From contig OY987269.1 of assembly GCA_963920665.1 (NCBI GenBank), forward strand, positions 19,346,501 through 19,410,500: a stretch of DNA of 64,000 nt. Direction: 5' to 3'. The translations under genes were made by a program, and so were the position numbers. Positions within the stretch are counted from its first letter, which is position 1, and every line of letters begins with the position of its first letter. Under the pieces are notes generated by a model. It was not told the origin of the DNA and made no database searches. It saw nothing but the letters and a program-made list of their open reading frames with translations. Positions 55,250 to 64,000 of the stretch are shown here, one piece after another. Source of the DNA: Straminergon stramineum (lineage: Eukaryota > Streptophyta > Bryopsida > Hypnales > Calliergonaceae).

Positions 55250-58200
55250 ATATCTTTCCACTTTGTTTCATTGGTTTATTCCTTTCTTCCAACCAACGGT
55301 GGCTGTCAGAGGTGGCCCACCGAAGAGAAGGGGGACTTCGGAATCGACCACTGATTCTCTTTCCAAAATTCTATGATGGGAATGAAGAATTTTCGTGTTC
55401 TAAATTTTGGGTTCTAAAATTCTACCAAGGAGTGAAATGAAAGCGCAAAATCTTAGAAAGTGTTTTCAACCAATTTGGGCACAATATAGGAGATGCTTAT
55501 TGCAAGTACAATGTATTGACAAAAGATTGTTATTGTAGATTGTTATTTTATAGTTCAACAACCACATTACAAAAACCCTACTTTAGTAACATTAGAGTTA
55601 ATTGTAAAGGTTCCCTTGGTTTAGACTGGGGTGTCAAGAAGAAGGCTTAACTAAGAATATTACAAAAGAAACGAAGGACCAAACTCCATCAAAACTCAGT
55701 CTTGGTGCTTCAAGGAGTTTTGTCTTTTTTTTTTTTTCAAACTTCGTCTTCTAGTCCCTCATTGCATACACTTTACAAATAATTCAATTGAGATATGAAT
55801 TTGGCCAAAAAACTTTGGGTGGATACTTAAAGGTTAATTCTGTTAATCCTGGAAGGACTAACTAAAGGAGTCCACTTTTGATTTTTTGAGAACTCTAACA
55901 AGCTCTATTGGCTTCATAATTTGGAGTTTCTGAATGAAAATTTTAGTATGGATGTTAATCATCTTCATCTACTTGTAGAGCTTTGTTTTACTTATAGAGC
56001 TTTGTTTTGTTTCTGATAAATATTGCAAATGTTATGAGACTTTTTTTGATTTCAACATCAAAATAGGCAAGCTAAAAATATAATCTAAAAAAAGACTAAT
56101 GAATTAATTAGATTGAATTGTATAGATTGATGCTTATTCAAACACATTTGAACCATGCAATTCCAAATGAAGTAAAACAACCCATTACAGACCAAACAAG
56201 GGGTTTGCTCTCTTGTTATTTTTAAATTTTTTACTTTTTTTTCCAAAGAAAGTCAAGTGATAGAAATGGTGATAACATTTGAAACTATATTTTTTCAACA
56301 ATGTGAATTTGTTATGAATTTTTGAAGTGTTTAGCCTAGCATGGCCTAAAACAGTCTATAGAGTACTCCAAAACCAACCAAAACTGATCCATAACGCTCA
56401 TCTTACTCACCTATTGTAGTCACAATAATTTCTAACATAGAAGACCTAAAAAAGGCACTTCATGCAATGAACTAACACTAAAAAACTGAAAGTTCCTACT
56501 ATGGTCACTAATTAGTCCATTCCAGTTAGTTGAGACATTGAATGTAGCCCAAATCTAAATCACTAAAAGAAAACCATAATGGAGGCATTATTTGGGGTCC
56601 ACAATGGTTGAAAGGTCCATAATGGGTTGTTTTACCTTAATGAGGTGAAAATTATAAGGAGTCTTATTTTGTAGGCAATAGAAGCAAAAAATATATATAG
56701 TCATTATTTGAACTCAATTTTGGAAATTTCCTAAAAAAAACAAACAAAAATGATATCCATCGTTTCTTAGAATATTTCAATTTTGGTTAATTTAAAAAAT
56801 ATATATTCTCAACCCATTTTCCAACACATTGACTAAATTTTCTTAAGTTATGAGCCATAAATGTTTGGTTTTTAAATGTTGAAAGATAGAACTTCACCTT
56901 TAGAAGGTCAAGAAAAGCCTACATTTTAAAGTTTAGGCATATTGAACTTACAATTAGTGAAGATATTCACTCTAAAATTTGGGGAGGATGTACTCAAATA
57001 GGTTAATTAAAGAATCATGTGGTTGTATTTGTTCAAAAATAAATATAGATGAAGATTTTAGCTTCTCTTTGGATACAAATATTTTGAAGGAGTTTTAGGC
57101 CCCTAAATATGAAAGAACTTTGGGGGTCAAGTTTGTCACTTTAGCCCCAAAAGGAACTTAAAGATTTTTACCTTATGGCATGGATTGTGAATTATAGGAT
57201 ACAAAGTTCTATTTGAAGGTACAAGAAAGTTCCAATTGACATCATAAACTATCAAGGGGATTGATGCACAATTATTTGATTTTTTGGATGTTGGAGTGTA
57301 ATTTTCACAAGGTTTTCTATTCATAGAACTGACACAATTGTACAATTATACATGTATTGTCATTTTGTTGGGCGAAAAATTGAACAAGGTCCAAATCACT
57401 TGTTGATATTTCTTGTGCATTCATGTGTTAGTTGTAAGGGTGGCATGGACATTTTTGGATGCACAAGGAAGTTACCTAATATAAAATGTATATAGATTGT
57501 TAATTAAAATTAATTGGTACAAAGTCTCCCTTCTTACAAAGATATATAGTTTAAATGTCATTCCGATAAGCTTTTTAGAGTCCAACACAGGACAATAAAC
57601 AAATAGACTCATCATGTATGCCAACTAATTAGAGTGGTTGGAATTGTTTTTCTCCCTCTATATATGGATTCTTATAGATGTGGACCATACTTTATAATAA
57701 ATTAAAAATCAACCAAGTTTTTTTTGGCAAAATTCATATATTCAAGTGTTTAAAGTTTAAATGCAAATAAAAATCATATATATATTTAGTATGTATATTA
57801 TGTATTATACCATAATTCAAATGAAAAAAATAAAAATTGTATTTTGGGGAGAACGTTTGAAGTTCTAAACTTCTAAATTGATGTAACAAATGTTCCTAAA
57901 TGCATGTCCTTCAAGGAATTGCAATAATTTGGAGATTGCTTGTGTCTTGTCTTAGAAGTAGGGCATTAGTAATCTCCAAAATTTTAGTTTTGCATTTAAC
58001 ATTTGCACCTACTAGAGATTTTATACTTAGATGTTGCAAAGTTAGCCTATGTAATAGTCATGAGGTAGAGAAATTTGATACAATTTTTGTACTAATAGAT
58101 ATAAAAAAATTTAATTCATTTTACACATTTCAAATTTCTTTTATTTGTTTATTACAACATTATTTTCATTAATAAAATATATAATAATATTACAAAATGA

Positions 58201-58375
58201 TTGTTGTTTGATTGTTGTTTGACCCTTCCAAACTACTTGACCTCCCTAACTAAATGTTGTCATTTAATACTATCTCTACCAATACAAAGAGAGATAGCAA
58301 TGGAGGTAAAGTTCAAAAGTTTTGTAGGCAAATGAAAGTAAAACATGTATTAAAAGCAATAGTTGCATATTCAGT
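55250..58375. other. AT-rich stretch without a recognised gene
   Basis: Frames up to about 90 codons (57900-58172 plus) have no domain. TTAA words with CCTGGAAGGAC-type sequence near 55835-55860 could be an isolated end of a TTAA element. Confidence 0.4.
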
Positions 58376-58790
58376 CCTAAGGTAGTAGGCTCATAAATGG
58401 CTCATCTAAGGAGTGGTCTGCCTTTTCATGTATTTCTTTTCATGGAAATATTTTTAGTTTATTTTTCAGATAAAGAGAAATAGATGTAGAATGTAACACA
58501 AGTGGTTTCATAATTTTTGAAGCATTATTGAATTAGTTATGAATTTTCAAACATTTGTGTCATAGGCCCCTATATACGACACTAGGTCTTACATAAATTG
58601 TTCACTTGAAGTTATAAAGAAAAATGGGCAAATCAAGGACAATGATTGTCTCTTGCAAAAAATAATGTTTTTTTTATCAATCCATTCAACTGACTATAAA
58701 GGTTGATTTAATGACCATCTCATGTCCATTTCAAAGCTAAAGTAGGGGCCATTCTAAATGCCCAAGCACAGTTCAAGCCTCCTACCTTAT
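58376..58790 (-). mobile_element. Short TIR element, family D, copy 2
   Basis: Left end CCTAAGGTAGTAGGCTC, right end AGCCTCCTACCTTAT. 415 bp, reverse complement of 37533-37949 over its length (shared ATGAAAAAGGCGGACC-like and CAATCCATTCAATGACTATA-like segments). Confidence 0.75.
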
Positions 58791-59652
58791 CATTCTTGAG
58801 AATTCATTTCTCATGCACAATAGAATTGTGACATGTAGATATTTAGAAGTTGTAGCATTCTACAATTGTCACAAAGGGATTCTTATATATTAATCAATTA
58901 CTTAGAGGATTGTACTAAAGATCATGTGAAAAGAGTCATACAAAAGTAACACATATATTTGGGTAGAGATACTTGTGATTTGCCGCTTGATAGTATACAT
59001 TTGACATTCAAAATTATTCTCAAACATCAACACTTGGTACTATCATGTTCCACATCTAAATTATAAGCTTTTGTGTGCATACAATTAAGAGGTGCTGTGT
59101 ACATAAGTATTGTTGAAGTAGACCTCCAAAAAACTCAGATTTCCTGCTCTTTGAAGTCATTTCAGTTCACTCTTTCCTCTTCACGCCAAGATTATGTATG
59201 ACTCTGTTCATCAAACTAATGATGTCATGGGAATAAGGTAAACCCATGAAACTCATCAAAATTTTCTTGTTTCGCAAAGCTTTCCTCCTGTTGAACCTCA
59301 ACTTATTGGAGAATGATGACCCGGTACAAAACCAAAATAACTGAAACCAAAATAAACGTAACAAACAAAGTCACTTCAATACAAGCGAAAAGGATACTAA
59401 GTGGGATATGCCATTACACCCTTGATATAGTGCCAATGCAAATAAAAACTGAGGCAGGTCATAACAACTTCATCACCGTCCACAATGCACCAATTTGCAA
59501 AATGTCAACCATAATTGTATGCTGAAAAATGAGTCAATCTCTAACAATTGAGAATGTTACATAACATTGGTGAATTGTTCTCATTTTGCACAACGTAAGT
59601 ACGGTGAACATTTCTCGCAGTATCATTGGAAGGACTGATACCAATATATCTG
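58791..59652. other. 3' flank of the 14-exon gene
   Basis: AT-rich. A 70-codon plus-strand frame (59313-59525) looks fortuitous. The 3' UTR of the minus-strand gene probably occupies the last few hundred bases. Confidence 0.4.
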
Positions 59653-62600
59653 TTACTGATGTTCCTTCTGTTCGTCTTCTGGATGAGGAGGTTGATGCTG
59701 GAGTTTAAAACGCCTGATCCGAGTTCTCCCTTTTAAGGCCAAGGCAAGAATGTCAAGTTCTTCAACGTACCACAGCTCCTTCACCCTGGCCTGCAAAGAT
59801 ATAATTGCATTGAAGCAATTAGTACACATATATGAACTGAATGAAAGATTAGGACGAGTAACATCAACGGAATTACTAAGATCTGATATTGACTCTCAAC
59901 GTGCTTTATTAGGTACTATCACACCCATTCATTGAGGATACAAGCCAAATTCCATTCTTGTTAGCAAACTAATCACATGATGGACAATATCAAATCTTTC
60001 AGTAAAATCGTACCTTGATACAAAGCTTCCGATTCACCTCCAAAACAATCTCTTTGAAAATTTTCAGCATCGACTCCACAGATTGGTCCTATAGAGCCAT
60101 TTGGTAGAGAAGGTTGCAAAAGGTCAAAAACATGAAAAAGACTTCCTGAGAGACTGCAGTTGAGTAATATTCAGCAAAATTTTAAGTTCTGGCTTCGAAC
60201 ATTAAATACAAATAAAATTGTTATTGGGACAAGAGCCATATTGCAAGTTGCATGGTGATTCTACTAGCAAGCAGTTGTGATATTTAATCTGCCTACGGAC
60301 TGTAGAATGGTGTTTATCTGACCTTGTGTGCTGTGATTGGCGGGCTCAAAATTCTTGCAAAGGAAGTATAAAATATAGCTGGGTTATACTGCGACAACAG
60401 GCAAACAAGCGATGGTATTTCCGCAAACAAAAGATGCGAATGCATAAGATTTGCAAAGCAATTAACTCCATTACTCCCAAACACTTACCATTTGCACAGT
60501 TCTGAACTCAATAACTCAAGTTTAGGTAGACTTTTAGTGCCTGACTGCATACGTGCCAATTCAGGCCTTGAATGTATGTGAATGCGGAAGTTGATGATTT
60601 ACTGAGAACTCACCACCTGCTTTGCTGGCGAACGAGGGAGAGCCTCTCTCAGCTCTTCTCGTAAAACCGACGGCTCTGTACCCTTCAGTACCTGTTCATT
60701 GCAGATTGCGGCTGTCCTAAACATTGATGGAAACAAGGAATGATAGCTCCAAAAAATTGCAATAGTCACGTAGCGATAGTTCAATTCCTCAGGAGGGCGT
60801 CGAAACGAAAGATCACCTCATTGCATTTCAATCTCAATTTAGAGGCAGTAGGACAGAAGGAAAGGAGCCAAGAGACTTCATTGACAAAAAATTGGAGGTT
60901 GCGAAGAGGAAGAGTAGAAAAAGTACCTGCCAGCATCCTAAGAGAACGCCTGAAGGAGTAAGTACCACTCTTTCAAGCTCGATATCCAAAAGGAAACTGT
61001 GATCTGCCACATGCCTCACTGCGGCAGCTTCAATCTCTACCTGGATCAATAAAAGTAACCGTGTTACACAACGCGGTAACCTATGGTAGAGTAAATGTGA
61101 CACGACTCAACCGAACACACTGAATATTGTGCCGCGCTTGCTTCGTCTGAAGTCCAGTCTTCCATTTCTAGCGGCCCTTAATCAGCTATAAGTCGATGTT
61201 AATTTGGGACCTCCTTACCTCCTCTGAGGTGGCAGGCACAGGGTTTAGATGGTGTGACGCATGATGCATACTAAAATGATAAAGATCCGGATCTTGATAC
61301 CATACCCCTGAAAACATAATCAAGTATAAAGATGTTTAAGGTATAGCCTGAATGCAAGTAACGCCACAATATTCCCATGATGAATCTAAACTGGAATCGC
61401 AACGAAATCCATCCAATCTAAATATTAACAAGACTTCAGTAGATATGTCATTCACCTGATTCCGGAAAATGAGGAGAAAGAACACTCTTCACTGTCCGCC
61501 TGCACGAACTCAAATATCATTAATGAGCAAAAGTACCAATAAAATGAAGTCATTCCCTACATTTTTGAACGAAGGAAACTATAATCACATACTAGCTTCC
61601 AAACTGGAATTTCTATTTTTACCTTGGGCACTTCGAGGTTAGCCGAATTAGAAGCAAAACATGGATGATTGCCTCCATTACGGCTTCACTAAAATAATAA
61701 CAACCCCCAAATCTTTAAAGTACCGGGAAGATGACACTATGCCAAGCAGATGAGAATCTGTTCCTACCATTGATACAGTATCAACAGTCTGAAATACAGC
61801 TCAAGGCGGGACCATGAAAAAGAAAGCAGGATCTGATTCCCACAGAGAATTAAGTGATTAACCAGGACGCCTTGTGATTCATGGTTGCTGACATGCTTCT
61901 AAGCTACAGTAATACTTTATCGGAGAATAACTTGAACGATTGCAAAATGCAGTCAGAACAAACATACGAGATTTCATGAGCCGCATCAGGGTCGAGATAC
62001 AAGACAACTGCCCGCACTGGTGGGTTTGCAGCCTGTTCAAGAGAAATGATTTAGAACATGTATTAATAACTTCAATATAAAATGAGAACAGGGATTAGCT
62101 CCAATGTATCAAATTCTTGAAAGGCACAGGAGTTCACACTCACAACGACACCACAACTGCGTCTAAGCATCCTTTCGGAGATTATAAGACATACCTTATG
62201 GATAGGGACGATTTTCCCTTTTAACACAGAAAACAGCTCAGACAACTGCGTGCACAGAATATTTATCATCCTTAGTAGGTGAAACGAGTCGGTGAATCTT
62301 ATCCTCGTGAAGAAGCATCATCAACAGTACCATACCACTAGAACTACCAATTGCAATTACGCAGTGTAAAGGAACGAACCTTCAAAGACTGTGAGGTTTC
62401 ACCTTCCCCAAGAAATACAGGCCCCTGCTTCCCAAGCTCAGCTGCCATATTCTCATACAGCTTCGACCGCTCGTAATTCTGATAGCTGTAAGCGCTTTCT
62501 GCAATGAGAAACAATGTCACCGCCAACAAAACAAGACTCAAATACTAACAAAACGAAGAATTATGGTATGATCTACCTTGCACTGAACACAGTTGCCCTA

Positions 62601-63042
62601 CGGTGACATTAACAAGCTCTTTATTAACTCCACGGGTAAGCATTGCATTAACACGAAAAGCTACTTGACACAGCCAAATCATACATCTCAAAGCAATGAA
62701 AAAATTCTCATGGCTTTACAACAGTAGAGTAGATTGCCTACTTGTTTCAAAAAAGAAACAAAAATTCTCCCAATCGAGGTTAGTCGAGTTGATTCTCCTC
62801 AACCAGATATTCCGTGACACACCGATCGCATCGTAAGTAAGAATCTGATATAAAAATTACACGCTCGGCGAAAACGAAAACTAGATAAAGTGAAGTGTGA
62901 GCATACTGTCATTCCAGGAATGCATGTGCCTGCATTGCTGGACACGAATGCGTGGGATGCGAGTCAAACTCGCCAAGAGCAGCCACGAGGAGAGGACTAC
63001 CAGCACGAGGATGTAGGCCACATTGAGCGTCCTGGTCCCCAT
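59653..63042 (-). CDS. Plant-type single-pass membrane protein of unknown function
   Basis: Fourteen minus-strand exons join in consistent phase: 63042-62907, 62663-62577, 62498-62380, 62245-62195, 62032-61968, 61788-61768 (21 nt), 61688-61623, 61499-61456, 61307-61219, 61040-60927, 60691-60617, 60388-60323, 60088-60014 and 59790-59653 (TAA). Total 1146 nt, 381 residues. Residues 7-26 form a hydrophobic signal-anchor; the rest is soluble. Striking segments are YLDPDAAHEIS, VWYQDPDLYHFSMHHASHH, PVPATSEE and GVLLGCWQ (258-264), which I associate with an uncharacterised plant family whose name I cannot confirm. The anchor suggests an endomembrane, lumen-facing protein. An earlier in-frame ATG at 63123 would add 27 residues and a second hydrophobic stretch; the chosen start gives a cleaner anchor. 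Exon 1 to 2 splicing is the least certain junction. Confidence 0.85.
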
Positions 63043-63422
63043 TATGCGTGCACACCGCCGCCATGTCACTTCCAAATACGCCAGCACCAAGTCCACAATC
63101 TCTACAAGCGCAATCAAATTCATACTCTGTCTCACATACCGCTAGGAAAAATAGAATTTACAGGGACAGAAATATGCGCAAATCGCATGGAGCTGTGTTC
63201 TCCGAGCTGTCCGGCACTCTGTTATTCAAGGAATCCTTCCAACAAACTGTGGCCAGATCGGTCACCGATGATTTCGACGGAGCCTAAAAGAATCGATACT
63301 GTATGCTCGAAATGCAGACCTCGTTGTCAATCGAAGAGCGCAATCTTGCAGAAGGAATTGGAGCAAATTGCGGTCTTGAAATGATCGCATGAAAGTAGAG
63401 TACATCTCTCGAAGAGAGCGCC

Positions 63423-63430
63423 AAACCCTA
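63423..63430 (-). promoter_or_regulatory. Telo-box upstream of the 14-exon gene
   Basis: AAACCCTA (plus strand) lies about 380 bp upstream of the chosen ATG. The intervening leader carries several upstream ATGs, including a 47-codon frame from about 63402 to 63262. Confidence 0.45.
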
Positions 63431-63526
63431 ATTTTAGCCTTCAAGACTTCGAGGACCGTCTCAAGTGGACCCAAAGTGTCCACTACCGTCGCAATAAACA
63501 TGAGCATGTTAAGGTGGAACAGCCCA

Positions 63527-64000
63527 CTAACCCCTAAACGTCCAGAGTCATCTATGGAATTGAAGATTTGAGAAAAACCATTATAAAGTGCTATTTAGAT
63601 AAATATTTTGGAATTGACATACAAATAAAAGTTCTAGGAGTGTGAGTTGTAGATTTCATCCGTACAATTAAATAATAGATTCACCAATGCCATCACCAAT
63701 ATTATTTTATAAATATTGAAAGGGAAATTTCAAAATTCCTTCTAAATTTGATTAGAAGCAAAATATTATCATTTTTTGAGTAAAATTTGTTGGGATGGAT
63801 TTGAAATGAGGTTTTTTTCACATGGTGATTTTTTGAAATTTCTGTGTTCTTCAAATCTATGACCTCATTTTGGTAAATCCTATTTTGAACTACAATCCAT
63901 GCAATTTTGGCTTAGTCAACCACTTAACATACTTCCACATTAATAATTTTAGAAAAATATGTACTCTAGTAACACCAAATCCAACCCTTAGATAGGACAA
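63527..64000 (+). mobile_element. TTAA-type element, family C, copy 2 (runs off the window)
   Basis: The left end is CTAACCCCTAAACGTCCA, a one-base variant of the TTAACCCCTAAA terminus. From 63566 it matches 37987-38414 in direct orientation to the window edge. Non-coding. Confidence 0.6.

Noticed and set aside
62890..63384. 164-codon plus-strand frame
   Set aside because: It is antisense to exon 1 and the leader of the membrane-protein gene, whose exon phases are consistent over 14 exons.

Overview
The window is AT-rich eukaryotic nuclear DNA: genes with many short GT-AG introns, scattered islands of coding sequence and a dense background of decayed DNA transposons. It is very probably from a land plant. 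A DED1/DDX3-type helicase with plant-style splicing, an EamA/SLC35G-like transporter, a membrane protein whose sequence resembles a plant family I cannot name, AAACCCTA (telo-box) promoter motifs, BED/DUF659 hAT-like transposase and CACTA remnants all fit. I cannot name the species. A non-seed plant or another large, repeat-rich plant genome is the best guess. No bacterial, organellar or viral block was recognised.

Layout. 1-17.7 kb is accessory sequence. It holds a decayed ORF tail (3-413), a decayed coiled-coil/RING ORF (1913-3481), a decayed BED/DUF659 hAT-like transposase with a long acidic tail (4285-7571), and a second, longer member of the coiled-coil/RING family on the minus strand (12583-9866). 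CGGAC-rich blocks and several tandem or fold-back repeats lie between them. At 17.8-22.3 kb is an intact five-coding-exon DEAD-box helicase (+). At 26.0-30.8 kb is a complete nine-coding-exon EamA transporter (-). 30.9-50.3 kb is mostly mobile DNA: a 1.2-kb CACTA element with a 3-bp target duplication, a 0.2-kb SINE-like retroposon with a 14-bp duplication, families of small TTAA-bounded elements, two further TIR families, and one short two-exon candidate gene near 41.4-41.9 kb. At 50.6-55.25 kb is a second, almost identical helicase gene in inverse orientation, so the pair is convergent with about 28 kb between the tails. At 59.6-63.5 kb is a complete 14-exon gene (-) for a single-pass membrane protein of unknown function.

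The genes do not form an operon-like system. The clearest biology is (a) the helicase pair: transcribed regions almost identical (one amino-acid difference seen) while promoters and 5' leaders have diverged, which suggests gene conversion, with a short upstream ORF kept in both leaders; (b) telo-box motifs upstream of all four well-supported genes; (c) the coiled-coil/RING ORF family, whose copies are broken almost entirely by nonsense codons rather than frameshifts; and (d) families of TTAA-bounded short elements that abut one another by sharing a TTAA.

Exon models were built by eye from reading-frame continuity, splice phase and GT-AG signals. No alignment or database search was run.
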